The notes: generated by a model from the letters alone, not told the origin. Positions 1-8,784 are shown, counted from the stretch's first letter. The stretch is 64,000 nt of DNA from Hydrogenobaculum sp. 3684 (GCF_000213785.1 NC_015557.1:744001-808000), one strand, 5' to 3'. Numbers and translations are program-made.

Positions 1-861
1 GATTTCTATAGACTTAAAAAAGCTGGAGCTGTATGTTTTACCGATGATGGATCGCCGGTGCAAGACCAAAAACTCATGCTAAAAGCTCTTGAAATGGTTA
101 GCTTATTAAATTCTTTTGTGGCAAACCATTGTGAAGATGATGCTTTTGCTGGAAATGGCGCTTTTGACGAGGGAGCTTTCTCAAGCGTTTACGGACTACC
201 CTTTAGACCCTCTTATGCAGAAGATGTGATGGTGGCAAGAGACTGTATACTTTCTTATGAAACAGGTGGTAAATTGCACATCCAACATCTTTCTTCTTCT
301 TTAAGCGTTGATATAGTTAAATTTTTCAAAGAAAAAGGTGCAAATATAACCTGTGAAGTAAATCCAAACCATCTTGCTTTAAACAGTTTTGCGGCTTTTA
401 AGAAAAAAACCATTTTAAAGGTAAATCCACCTATTAGAGATTACAAAACCCAAGAAGCTCTTATAAAAGCCCTACAAGAAGGAATAATAGATTGTATAGC
501 CACAGATCATGCACCTCACGCTAAAAACGAAAAATTACACCCTATTAAAGGTGCCGCTGGTATGCTGGGCTTTCAAGTAGCCCTACCAATTATGATGAGT
601 CTTGTAAAAGATGGTGTTATAGATATTAAAAGCTTGATAACACTTATGTCTAAAAACCCTGCTAAGATACTTGGTTTTGATAACACGATAAAAGAAGGAG
701 CTTTAGCAAATCTAGTTTTATGGCACCCAAGTCACGAATGGCTTTTTGATGAAAGTATAAACCCCTCTAAGTCTTCAAATTCTCCTTTTTTAAATAGTGT
801 ACTTACTTCAAAGGTGTTTTATACCATATATAAAGGTAAGATGGTGTATAGATATTCTTAG
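1..861 (+). CDS. pyrC: Dihydroorotase, 5'-truncated by window edge
   Basis: This is the C-terminal part (286 codons visible) of dihydroorotase, the zinc amidohydrolase that interconverts carbamoyl-aspartate and dihydroorotate in pyrimidine synthesis. The frame is open from base 1, so the GTG at 58 is an internal valine and the true start lies upstream. Family signatures are CFTDDGSPV near the left edge and IATDHAPH at about base 500; the latter holds the conserved metal-site Asp. The C-terminal segment NPAKILGF is the usual amidohydrolase ending. It converges on the LexA-like gene and the two stop codons overlap. Length and motifs favour the class I type over a hydantoinase. Confidence 0.93.
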   Translation, partial: DFYRLKKAGAVCFTDDGSPVQDQKLMLKALEMVSLLNSFVANHCEDDAFAGNGAFDEGAFSSVYGLPFRPSYAEDVMVARDCILSYETGGKLHIQHLSSSLSVDIVKFFKEKGANITCEVNPNHLALNSFAAFKKKTILKVNPPIRDYKTQEALIKALQEGIIDCIATDHAPHAKNEKLHPIKGAAGMLGFQVALPIMMSLVKDGVIDIKSLITLMSKNPAKILGFDNTIKEGALANLVLWHPSHEWLFDESINPSKSSNSPFLNSVLTSKVFYTIYKGKMVYRYS

Positions 862-1475
862 GTTAATTTTCTGGAAGGGCTAACAGCTTTTATGGCTTTA
901 CCTATTATTCTTATATCACTTGCTTTTACGTCTTGACTTTTGTAAGCTTCGTTTTCTGGTAAAAGCCTAAAAAACCCGTCGTTTAATTTATATATCCTTC
1001 TTACCAAAAGCCCACCATCTTTATCTGATATAACATATATTTTACCGTTTATTATGTCTTTAGAAGATGTGTCTATTATGACATATTCTCCGTCTTTTAT
1101 AATCGGTTCCATAGAATCGCCTTTTATTTTTATAGCACTTAGATATCTAGATGGTATTATATCGTTTACGTATATATACTCTTCTGCATAAAGAGGATTG
1201 CCGGCTCCTGCTTTTACATCTACAATGGGTATTGCAAAAACAGTCTCAATATCGCCGTGTTCCTCTTGCTTTTCCAACAAATCTTTTGGACTTATACCAA
1301 GGGCTTTTGATATTGATTCTACAAGCTCTATACCAGGATTTAAGATTTTTCCGGATTCTAATTTGTATAGATACTGTTCAAAAGACACTTCATCTTTTCC
1401 CATCATCTTTGCCAATTCCCTTCTTGAAATACCCTTTGACTCTCTGATGTATTTCAATCTTTGTCCAATATTCAT
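858..1475 (-). CDS. LexA/cI-type repressor: HTH plus S24 peptidase-like domain
   Basis: Residues 1-60 form an XRE-type helix-turn-helix (RRELAKMMGK, then KLESGK). Residues 80-200 match the S24/LexA C-terminal fold. The serine nucleophile is in KGDSMEP (S121), and an Ala-Gly pair in DVKAGAG (about 89-90) sits where LexA-type proteins are cleaved. The position normally holding the catalytic lysine (V-K-R in LexA) reads LLVRRI, so it appears to be Arg. This may mean the protein cannot cleave itself. The ATG overlaps the stop of leuS-beta (ATGA), so it is probably co-transcribed with it. DNA targets are unknown. It could be an SOS-like, stress or relic phage repressor; no phage genes are nearby. 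Confidence 0.85.
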   Translation of the reverse strand: MNIGQRLKYIRESKGISRRELAKMMGKDEVSFEQYLYKLESGKILNPGIELVESISKALGISPKDLLEKQEEHGDIETVFAIPIVDVKAGAGNPLYAEEYIYVNDIIPSRYLSAIKIKGDSMEPIIKDGEYVIIDTSSKDIINGKIYVISDKDGGLLVRRIYKLNDGFFRLLPENEAYKSQDVKASDIRIIGKAIKAVSPSRKLT

Positions 1476-2299
1476 ATTACTATATTAAGGAGTTTATCTC
1501 TTACAAAAATAACCTTTCTTATCTCTTTACCATCTAAATATTTTTTAATTTTATCATCTTGCAAAGCCGTTTGTAAAGCTAAACTTTCATCAGCTCCAGC
1601 TGGTATAGTTATAGTACTTCTTAATTTACCGTTTATTTGCACTGGGATATCTATCTTTTCTTTTACAAGAGCAGATTCGTCAAGTGCTGGTAGTTTTATC
1701 TCTTCGTCATAACCTATCATCTCAAATAGCTCGCTTGTTATATGAGGAGCCATTGGATATAACATTTTTAAAAGCGTTAAAACGCCTTCTTTTAAAGTGT
1801 ACTTATCTTCATCGGTACTTGGTTTAAAATCCTGTAAATAGTTAAACAACTCCATAGCTGATGCTATCATAGTGTTAAATTGGTATTTCTCCAAATCTTT
1901 TCTGTATCTTTGAATACATTTATTTATTTCATAGTATAAATCCTTGTTTTTTTCTTTAGTATCGTACTCGGCTTTTAAAATAGAGATGTTTGAAGTAACA
2001 AAGTTGAAAACCCTTTTCAAAAACCTATGAACACCTTCTATTGAAGTCTCTATCCACTCAAAATCTTGCTCTGGAGGTGCCGCAAAAAGTATGTATAGCC
2101 TTATAGTATCAGCACCGTATTTTTCTATAGCTATAGCTGGGTCTATGGTGTTTGCTTTTGATTTGGACATTTTAGCAGCTTCGCCAAGCTTTGATTCTAT
2201 GGTATTTTCCAAAGATTCCTTTCCTAGCTTTTCCAATAAAAACCTAACATTATCACCAATACTTAGCTTGTTTTCTTTTAAGAAATCTTTTATCTTCAT
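1472..2299 (-). CDS. leuS: Leucyl-tRNA synthetase beta subunit (split LeuRS)
   Basis: This 275-residue protein corresponds only to the C-terminal third of a normal LeuRS of about 850 residues. It has the class I signature KMSKS (AAKMSKSKANTIDP at about 42-55), then the EKYGADTIRLYILFAAPP segment and the anticodon-binding helical domain and C-terminal extension. The HIGH motif, most of the catalytic domain and the editing domain are absent. In Aquifex aeolicus LeuRS is an alpha/beta heterodimer whose beta subunit starts just before KMSKS, and this matches that split. The alpha gene is not in the window. A TATAAT lies 7 bases before the ATG, with no Shine-Dalgarno, so the mRNA may be leaderless. 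Downstream it overlaps the repressor gene. Confidence 0.92.
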   Translation of the reverse strand: MKIKDFLKENKLSIGDNVRFLLEKLGKESLENTIESKLGEAAKMSKSKANTIDPAIAIEKYGADTIRLYILFAAPPEQDFEWIETSIEGVHRFLKRVFNFVTSNISILKAEYDTKEKNKDLYYEINKCIQRYRKDLEKYQFNTMIASAMELFNYLQDFKPSTDEDKYTLKEGVLTLLKMLYPMAPHITSELFEMIGYDEEIKLPALDESALVKEKIDIPVQINGKLRSTITIPAGADESLALQTALQDDKIKKYLDGKEIRKVIFVRDKLLNIVI

Positions 2300-2314
2300 A
2301 GAAAATATTATAAA

Positions 2315-4690
2315 TTATTGAAAGAATTTCTCCAAATCAAAAGTTGGCTTACCAAGATAATACCCTTGACCGTAATTTACTCCTATCTTTACAATTTCAT
2401 CAAGAGTTTCCTCATCTTCTATAAACTCTACCAACGTTTTTGTATTAAGATGTTTAGCAATTATATTTATACCGTTAACTATAGCCCTATCTCTTTCGTT
2501 TTTTACTATGTTTTTAACAAAAGCCCCATCTATTTTTAGAATCTCCGTTTTTATAAACTTTAGGTATAAAAATGAAGAATATCCACTTCCAAAATCATCT
2601 ATTACAAAATGGATACCATAATATTTTAAAAATTCTTCTATCTCCTCAAATTTTTCTAAATTAGAAAGAGATTCCCTTTCTGTAATTTCTATGTATAGCT
2701 TATTTTGCATACCGTACTCTTTTGCTATATCAACTACATCTTGGAAAAATCTATTATCTTTAAAAGCCTTTGCACTTATGTTTACAAAAAGCCTTAAACT
2801 GCTTTGTGAATTAATTTTTTTATTTAACGCTGATATTCTCTCGCAAGCTTTTCTTATCATCAGCAAATCTATCTTATTTATAAGCCCCAAATCTTCAGCC
2901 TCTTCTATAAACTGATCTGGATATATTATATTGTCATTTATCTCTATCCTACAAAGAGCTTCAAAACCTATTATTTTTTTATCCTCAAGATTAAAGATCG
3001 GTTGAAACGCCGGTTTTATTAAATTTCCGTTTATAGCATTGTTTATAAGTTCGTATTTTGAAATATACTCCATATCTTTATCTTGAAAAGAGGCTATGAC
3101 CACACTAGACTTCCCACTTTTCTTTGCTTTTCTTAACGCTTCTTCGGCAAGCATCTTAACCTCTTCTTTTGAACAAAACGCTTTAGATAAGCGCTTATTT
3201 TGAGTGTTATCATCATCTGAGAAACCAGATATTAGCAAGCTTTGCCCTTCTTTTTCAAAGCACGTTGATATACCTACGGATAAACTTATATACATTTTTT
3301 TATCTTCTAATATTATCGGCTGAGAACTTAGCCTCTCGTTTATTCTCTCCATTATCACCTTTGCAGATTGTACTTTTATATCCGGTGCGATTATTCCAAA
3401 CTCATCTCCGCCTATCCTAGCCAATATATCTGAAGCTCTAGTGCTAGATTTTAATATATTGGACAGTTCTTTTATGACTATATCCCCAGCTTGATAACCG
3501 TAGGCATCGTTTATATATTTAAAGTTATCTATATCTATCAATATATAACTAAAAGCATTTGGCATCATCCTAACGGCTGATTTTTTTACTTCATTTTCTA
3601 AGAACATATCAAACATATCCTTATTATAAAATCCTGTCAATGGATCTTTTGTAGCAATTTCTTCAAGATGAATATGCAAAGAATCTATATCTGTAAGATA
3701 CTTTCTTGTAACAAAGATGCTGAATAAAGCTTGATTGATAAGCTTTAGTATGTTTAATTCTGTTTCTGATATAAGTATTTGATTTTTTCTTGCAAGAATA
3801 AGCATGCAAGCAGTCTCTTTATTGTATATATATGTATTTATAGATGTAGAATTTATAAATTTCAACCCTTTTTCTATATACCATTTTGAAGCGTAAGGAT
3901 CATGCTCATAGTCTATGTTTGCTGTATGTTCTTTCTCCATATAGTGTTTTACAAACGATGACAAACCTCCAAACATTTCTAAGTCAAAGGATGGTCTAGA
4001 AAAATTTTCTAAAAATAAGTCAGATTCTACATACATTTCAACTTTGTTGTCTGTTTTATTATATATTATAAACTCAGAACCATCTGCGTTTAAAAGCTTA
4101 TCTAGATCGTTTAAAACATCTACGGTTAAATATTTCGGGTCTATATTTGATGCAGTACCTTTGTTTATATATGTTATCATGTCGTATAAAATATTAAGGT
4201 ATTCATTTATTTTTTCCTCTATTTGGAGTTCATCTTTATAAATCTTAACAAGTTCTTGATTTATATTTTCTATATCTTTTGATATATCATATATATTTTT
4301 CTCGTTAAAAAATTCAGTTTTATCAGAGTAGCCCGCAAAAACCCCAAACACTTTGTTGTCGTCTTTAAACAAAGGTATAGCAATTATTGACAAAAAATTT
4401 TTCTTCTTTAAAAGCTCATAAACTGGCTCAAATCTTTTGTCATTTAGCATGTCATTTGAATATTGAATCTTAGCCGTTTTTATTGCCATTCCCACAGGTG
4501 CATTACCGTATGGTGAATCATCCCATCTTAACTTTACATATTTTAAATAGTCTTCATTCTCTTTTGATGATATTAGCGGGAAAACCGTATAATCGCTTTT
4601 TCTTAAGCCTATCCAGGAAAAGACAAAACCATACTTTTTATTAACATTTTCTAAGTAATGTTTTATATGTTTTAAAGCCTCTACTTTCAT
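2315..4690 (-). CDS. GAF-GGDEF-EAL cyclic-di-GMP enzyme
   Basis: This large cytoplasmic signalling protein has a GAF-like sensor at about residues 1-150, a second GAF-like or linker region at 170-330, a diguanylate cyclase domain at 350-535 and a phosphodiesterase EAL domain at 545-790. The GGDEF motif is intact (ARIGGDEFG), with an RxxD inhibitory site (RASD) five residues upstream. EAL-domain residues also look intact: GFEAL, NIS, EITE, IDDFGSG, LKID, VEFIE and GQGYY. The protein could therefore make and degrade c-di-GMP, although one domain often only binds nucleotide. No transmembrane segment is seen. I chose the ATG at 4690; an in-frame TTG two codons upstream (4696) sits 7 bases after a TATAAT and is an alternative. 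Confidence 0.92.
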   Translation of the reverse strand: MKVEALKHIKHYLENVNKKYGFVFSWIGLRKSDYTVFPLISSKENEDYLKYVKLRWDDSPYGNAPVGMAIKTAKIQYSNDMLNDKRFEPVYELLKKKNFLSIIAIPLFKDDNKVFGVFAGYSDKTEFFNEKNIYDISKDIENINQELVKIYKDELQIEEKINEYLNILYDMITYINKGTASNIDPKYLTVDVLNDLDKLLNADGSEFIIYNKTDNKVEMYVESDLFLENFSRPSFDLEMFGGLSSFVKHYMEKEHTANIDYEHDPYASKWYIEKGLKFINSTSINTYIYNKETACMLILARKNQILISETELNILKLINQALFSIFVTRKYLTDIDSLHIHLEEIATKDPLTGFYNKDMFDMFLENEVKKSAVRMMPNAFSYILIDIDNFKYINDAYGYQAGDIVIKELSNILKSSTRASDILARIGGDEFGIIAPDIKVQSAKVIMERINERLSSQPIILEDKKMYISLSVGISTCFEKEGQSLLISGFSDDDNTQNKRLSKAFCSKEEVKMLAEEALRKAKKSGKSSVVIASFQDKDMEYISKYELINNAINGNLIKPAFQPIFNLEDKKIIGFEALCRIEINDNIIYPDQFIEEAEDLGLINKIDLLMIRKACERISALNKKINSQSSLRLFVNISAKAFKDNRFFQDVVDIAKEYGMQNKLYIEITERESLSNLEKFEEIEEFLKYYGIHFVIDDFGSGYSSFLYLKFIKTEILKIDGAFVKNIVKNERDRAIVNGINIIAKHLNTKTLVEFIEDEETLDEIVKIGVNYGQGYYLGKPTFDLEKFFQ

Positions 4691-4762
4691 AAACAATATA
4701 AGAATTATAATATAAATTTCATGTTTTTGCTATGATACTAGAGTCATTTAATAAGATAAAAA

Positions 4763-4781
4763 TGGGGGTTGAAAACCCCCA
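4763..4781 (-). terminator. Rho-independent terminator of the cbb3 oxidase operon
   Basis: An 8-bp perfect stem (TGGGGGTT with AACCCCCA) and a 3-nt loop lie 17 bases after the last oxidase-operon gene. On the minus strand the stem is followed by TTTTATC. Confidence 0.85.
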
Positions 4782-4797
4782 ATATATAATTGTATCT

Positions 4798-5037
4798 TTA
4801 AGGATTTTGATTTCCGTAATATTTATAGAAGTGATACCACTGAGCTTTGTCCACTGGCCAACCTTTAAACCAATCAGATAAATCTGGTATTACATCCACT
4901 ATAGTGTATGTAACGGCTAACACTATAAACATAAGCCACATGATAATAACCATCAAAGGTATCTTGTTTCCCTGATATCCACCTACTTTATAGTCCGGCT
5001 CAGCAGGTGTTAAATATCTTTTTTTAGCATCAGCCAT
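4798..5037 (-). CDS. Small single-span membrane protein, last gene of oxidase operon
   Basis: This 79-residue protein has a polar N-terminus (to about 25), one hydrophobic helix (about 28-48, IPLMVIIMWLMFIVLAV) and a C-terminal tail rich in Trp and Tyr (WFKGWPV, WYHFYKYY). I do not recognise a family by motif. Position suggests a small accessory subunit of the cbb3-type oxidase, comparable in size to CcoQ, but no CcoQ signature is evident. The start follows a GGAGGT-like site two bases after the preceding gene's stop, so translational coupling is likely. Confidence 0.75.
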   Translation of the reverse strand: MADAKKRYLTPAEPDYKVGGYQGNKIPLMVIIMWLMFIVLAVTYTIVDVIPDLSDWFKGWPVDKAQWYHFYKYYGNQNP

Positions 5038-5039
5038 AA

Positions 5040-5336
5040 TTACACCTCCGTATGTTCAATCCTATCGTACTTTTTATCCATATCTATCATATCAAATTTA
5101 GAGGCCTCTATGTTGTTGAACTCGCCTCTCAAAAAAGCCCACATAAAAAACGAAGCAAAGGTCAACATACCAAATAGATACGTTGTAGTAATAATTATAA
5201 ACACAGAGTGGGCATCGTCGCTGGCAGAAGTCCCCACTATAGCCCAGCTTATAAGCCTGTAGGAGAACGGAATGCCAGCCATTAGCACTACCGCAATAAC
5301 CATCGTTATTAAGAATATCTTTCTTCCCTTACTCAT
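5040..5336 (-). CDS. Small two-span membrane protein of oxidase operon
   Basis: This 98-residue protein has two predicted membrane helices at about 7-28 and 42-68, followed by a charged C-terminal tail (FDMIDMDKKYDRIEH). Its ATG overlaps the ccoO stop by four bases, so it is expressed with the oxidase. No heme motif or clear family signature is visible. A structural or assembly role in the cbb3 complex is inferred from position only. Confidence 0.75.
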   Translation of the reverse strand: MSKGRKIFLITMVIAVVLMAGIPFSYRLISWAIVGTSASDDAHSVFIIITTTYLFGMLTFASFFMWAFLRGEFNNIEASKFDMIDMDKKYDRIEHTEV

Positions 5337-6262
5337 TGCGATGCTCCAGATGGAGAAGCAGTTTTATTGGCGTTGCCATTTGCGGAGTTTGAACTTGACG
5401 AAGAGCTTGAGTTGTTTGAATTTGAAGCGTTAGATGAAGAATTGCTTGTAGAACTAACACTCATAGCCGCTTGCATAGCTTGAGGGTTTTGTTGTTCCTC
5501 TGCAACCTCTTTACGCCATTCATCAAAGAACCTTGGTCTATACCAGCTACCCAACCATTCAAGATAAGCAATCACAGCCAAACCATACTTAGTTGGTTCT
5601 GGGTTTAAAGATGCATAAGCGTCATTTGGATTTGCTGGTGTCAAAACTGGTTTGCCGTCTTTTAAATCTACGAATTTAGCAAACCTCGGCATTATAGAGC
5701 CTGGCACTGTATACTGAGGATTTACAAAGTGTGCCAAGTGCCATTCTACACCCTTTTTACCGGCTTCTCTTATAAGGTCTGGACCTTTTCTTTCTGTACC
5801 GAAAAGGTGAGGCAAGAATAACGTATTATCATATTCACTTGGCACAGACACATGTCCATAGTAAGCTGGTTCATTTGAGACTGGTCTCACAAATTGAGAG
5901 TGGCACTGCCAGCAACCTTCTGCCATATATATCCATCTGCCGTCGCTTATAGCCTGGGCTACTCCTTTTATAATCTGCTTTTGTACAGCAGGGGGAGCTG
6001 TATAGAAATATTGGTCTGGAACATTGTAATATTTCTTCCACAGATTAGGGTACATAGCTAAAAGTTGAATAATTTCTGGAAACTGTCTTTTATAAAAGCC
6101 CTCAGCCACCACTTGATCCTTGGTCTTCATCTTGCTAGTACCACCAAGCACCATTATCGGCAAGACACCTTGTATGAAAGTACCAGTGACAAAGAATCCT
6201 ATACCGGCCAAGAAGAATATAAAAGCCCATCTTTCGTGTATCGCTCTTCCACCTGATGCCAT
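5333..6262 (-). CDS. ccoO: cbb3-type cytochrome c oxidase subunit II (monoheme c)
   Basis: CcoO/FixO family. It has an N-terminal membrane anchor at about residues 12-38 and then a periplasmic domain with one heme c site, CWQCH (C117, C120, H121). The flanking EGC and QFVRPV are characteristic of CcoO, and the methionine in GSIMPRF is the likely axial ligand. CcoO passes electrons from cytochrome c to the CcoN active site. The last 45 or so residues are an unusual low-complexity run of Ser and Asn, not part of the conserved domain. It lies 13 bases downstream of ccoN. Confidence 0.92.
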   Translation of the reverse strand: MASGGRAIHERWAFIFFLAGIGFFVTGTFIQGVLPIMVLGGTSKMKTKDQVVAEGFYKRQFPEIIQLLAMYPNLWKKYYNVPDQYFYTAPPAVQKQIIKGVAQAISDGRWIYMAEGCWQCHSQFVRPVSNEPAYYGHVSVPSEYDNTLFLPHLFGTERKGPDLIREAGKKGVEWHLAHFVNPQYTVPGSIMPRFAKFVDLKDGKPVLTPANPNDAYASLNPEPTKYGLAVIAYLEWLGSWYRPRFFDEWRKEVAEEQQNPQAMQAAMSVSSTSNSSSNASNSNNSSSSSSSNSANGNANKTASPSGASQ

Positions 6263-6275
6263 ATTTCATTCCTCC

Positions 6276-7694
6276 TTAAGCTGTAGCCACTTTTGTAGAA
6301 GCTTGATATGCTCTTCCTACAGCCATTGTCTTTAGTATGTTGTAGAAGTAAGCTATATATCCTATGAATATGAATATACCAGAAGCTGTACGTACCCACC
6401 AGAATGGTTTACCGAGATTTACAGAGTCTATAAATGGAACTTGAGCTATCCATGCAAAACCTTCAGCTATACCAGCCACGCCTAGGTCCACAAACATAAC
6501 TTCTATACCTATCAACATAAACCAGAAAGCCATTTCTGATAGAGGTCTTGAGTATGTGTACTTTAGACCGTACATTCTTGGTACTATGTGCTCATACATG
6601 CCTAAAAGCCAAAAACCAAACGTACCAAACATGATAAGGTGAGCATGCCCTGTTACCCAGTCTGTAAAGTGTATGACTTTTTGAGTTGTCAAAAGCACTT
6701 GTATAGAGCATTGGAAACAAGTTATCCAATAGTTTATCATACCTACATAGAACCATCTTAAAGGTATGTCTTCTTTCATCGCCCCGTAAGAGCCTCTTAG
6801 GGTCATCATAAAGTTAACAAGCACAGTGGTCACAACTATTTCTATAGCTATTGTAGCAAACACGGCTGCATATTGAGCAAACATTGGTATTGGTGACCAT
6901 AAGTAGTGGTGAACACCTTGTGCTGGATAGAAAAACGCCAACCCCCAGAAACCTAGAAGTCCCAAACCATGAGACCATATTGGCTTTTGGAGAACTCTAG
7001 GTACAAAGTAGTACATAAGACCCCATCCCATAGGTGTAACGTAAAGACCAACAAGGTCATGTATGAAAGAACCGTTTAAAGCTGCACCTGCTGCACCAGG
7101 ATAGAAGAACACACTTGGATAATTACCAAGTACATAGACCAAAGGCGTCCATATAAGACCAGCTGTTATGTACCATAAGCCAGTATACAAAGGCTTTTCT
7201 TTTGAGGCTTTTATTATAGGAACTAAAAATTGAGGTATTACTACAAACAACCACAATGTTATAGGCACGTCCATTATAAACGGCGTTTCAGACCACTCTA
7301 CAGATTGAGGGCCTATCCATCTGGTTAGTTCTGGTCCACCAAGCATCGTACCGCCAAAGAAAAGAAGTGATATTACAGTACCTATTCCAGCCACTTGAAG
7401 AGCTGCCCACAAAAGCCATCCGTAAGCTCTGTTCCATACCGGATGTCCCGTCATACGTGGCACAGCCCAATACAAGGCTCCGGTTATAAGATTTGCCAAG
7501 AAACCATAGGCTGCAACGTTTGTATGGTTAAATCTTAATCTAACTGGAGACATGTATGGGTCTACTATATGGATATTTAGAAATGTCAAAGAATAAGTTA
7601 AGCCAAATATCATTACAAGCAATAAATCTATAAGACCCATTAGCATATGAGCCTTAACCAAATCTGTATAGACAAGCTCTTTTTGCTGCTTCAT
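6276..7694 (-). CDS. ccoN: cbb3-type cytochrome c oxidase catalytic subunit I
   Basis: This is a 472-residue, roughly twelve-helix integral membrane protein that reduces O2 at a heme-copper centre and pumps protons. Visible ligands are H57 (low-spin heme), H212, H262 and H263 (CuB, in GVHHYLWSP), and H350 and H352 (GHAH, heme b3 and b). Y256 lies six residues before the His pair, as for the cross-linked Tyr of C-family oxidases, which separates it from A-type enzymes. The start has a strong Shine-Dalgarno (AAGGAGG). The protein is high-affinity and suits microaerobic respiration, by family knowledge. Confidence 0.95.
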   Translation of the reverse strand: MKQQKELVYTDLVKAHMLMGLIDLLLVMIFGLTYSLTFLNIHIVDPYMSPVRLRFNHTNVAAYGFLANLITGALYWAVPRMTGHPVWNRAYGWLLWAALQVAGIGTVISLLFFGGTMLGGPELTRWIGPQSVEWSETPFIMDVPITLWLFVVIPQFLVPIIKASKEKPLYTGLWYITAGLIWTPLVYVLGNYPSVFFYPGAAGAALNGSFIHDLVGLYVTPMGWGLMYYFVPRVLQKPIWSHGLGLLGFWGLAFFYPAQGVHHYLWSPIPMFAQYAAVFATIAIEIVVTTVLVNFMMTLRGSYGAMKEDIPLRWFYVGMINYWITCFQCSIQVLLTTQKVIHFTDWVTGHAHLIMFGTFGFWLLGMYEHIVPRMYGLKYTYSRPLSEMAFWFMLIGIEVMFVDLGVAGIAEGFAWIAQVPFIDSVNLGKPFWWVRTASGIFIFIGYIAYFYNILKTMAVGRAYQASTKVATA

Positions 7695-7705
7695 CTTTAT
7701 CCTCC

Positions 7706-8596
7706 TTACTTTTGGGTTTTACCCATCAAAAATAGTACATAAGATACCAAGTTCCACCTATCGTTGCTAGACAACGATGAAAAAGCCGGCATACCACCCG
7801 TACTACCCGATAACACACCCATAGTAATAGTTTTGTATATTTCATTTACATCGTATACGCCTGGAAGTATGCCAAGTGTTAAGTTTGCTGGTCTCTCAAG
7901 TGGTCTTTCTACACAAGTGTTACCTTGCCATTTCTGACACTCAGCAGAAGGATCATGTATTGAAAGAGCGGCTGGGCCATCACCTTGTCCGTTTATACCG
8001 TGACATGCAGCGCAGTTTTGCTCAAAAAGTACCTTACCTTTCGCTATGGAGTCTGGAGTACCTAAAAATGGCGGTGGTTTAAGTGCTTCCCAATTTTCTG
8101 GAGGTGGCTGAGATTGCGCTTTTAACTTATCCCAATCAGGACAAAACGTTTTAATATACTCTATCACATCCATTAGCTCTTGGTCGCTATAATGAGGAAA
8201 TGCTGGCATTGCCGTAGAGGGTACACCGTTTTTTAATACTCTTAAAAGGTCACTGTCAGTAGGCAGTGAGGTACCTGGAGTGCTTTTAAATTTGTAAAGG
8301 CAAGTGGTGAAGTCTCTTGGTTTTACTCTAAAAAACTGCGCAGCGGGACCATCGCCTTTTCCGTCAATACCGTGGCAGCCACTACACCTTTGATCGTAAA
8401 TCTGCTTACCAACCCTTATCATCTCTTGTTTACTCAGCACTGGATAACTTTCTACTCTCGCCTGAGATGATTTTGGGTTGATATACATTATAAAAGCTGC
8501 AAAACCTACAGATATAGCAGCTGCCGCCGCCAACCCAAACCATTTGCCTGACTTATTGCCAGGACTTTCACGATTTTTTGATCGCTCTTTGTCCAT
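7706..8596 (-). CDS. Membrane-anchored diheme cytochrome c, first gene of oxidase operon
   Basis: This 296-residue protein has a positively charged N-terminus, one membrane anchor (about 19-40) and two cytochrome c domains. Heme sites are CSGCH (C71-H75) and CAACH (C195-H199), each followed by GxGDGPAA. Likely Met ligands are in STAMPAF (about 130) and GGMPAF near the C-terminus. It is analogous to CcoP, the diheme electron-entry subunit, but it precedes ccoN instead of following ccoO and is anchored by its N-terminus, so it could also be a dedicated electron donor. The AGGAGGAT site precedes the ATG, and a consensus promoter lies about 40 bases upstream. Confidence 0.88.
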   Translation of the reverse strand: MDKERSKNRESPGNKSGKWFGLAAAAAISVGFAAFIMYINPKSSQARVESYPVLSKQEMIRVGKQIYDQRCSGCHGIDGKGDGPAAQFFRVKPRDFTTCLYKFKSTPGTSLPTDSDLLRVLKNGVPSTAMPAFPHYSDQELMDVIEYIKTFCPDWDKLKAQSQPPPENWEALKPPPFLGTPDSIAKGKVLFEQNCAACHGINGQGDGPAALSIHDPSAECQKWQGNTCVERPLERPANLTLGILPGVYDVNEIYKTITMGVLSGSTGGMPAFSSLSSNDRWNLVSYVLFLMGKTQK

Positions 8597-8634
8597 TCCT
8601 ATCCTCCTTTAGGATAAAACCTATCTTAGCTTCT

Positions 8635-8681
8635 ATTGTAATATCACTATTATTTCATTTCAATGATATGATGTCATCATA
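8635..8681 (-). promoter_or_regulatory. Sigma-70 promoter of the oxidase operon with upstream operator-like dyad
   Basis: Read on the minus strand: TTGAAA (8663-8658), a 17-bp spacer and TACAAT (8640-8635), about 38 bases before the cytochrome c ATG. Directly upstream of the -35 lies a perfect 7-bp dyad, TATGATG-T-CATCATA (8667-8681), in the position of an activator site. It does not match the FNR consensus TTGAT-N4-ATCAA. The rest of the gap 8597-8804 holds no ORF. Confidence 0.65.
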
Positions 8682-8784
8682 GTAGTGTAAGTAAGCAACT
8701 CACAAAAGTATACATGTAAAAATTAACTATAAATTTACGTTTATTTAAACTACTATTTGATAAGATTATAATATAGGTTTATTT

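Noticed and set aside
1151-1488. Plus-strand frames of about 97 codons opposite the LexA-like gene
   Set aside because: The minus-strand gene has clear HTH and S24 motifs. The antisense frames have no motif and no ribosome-binding site.
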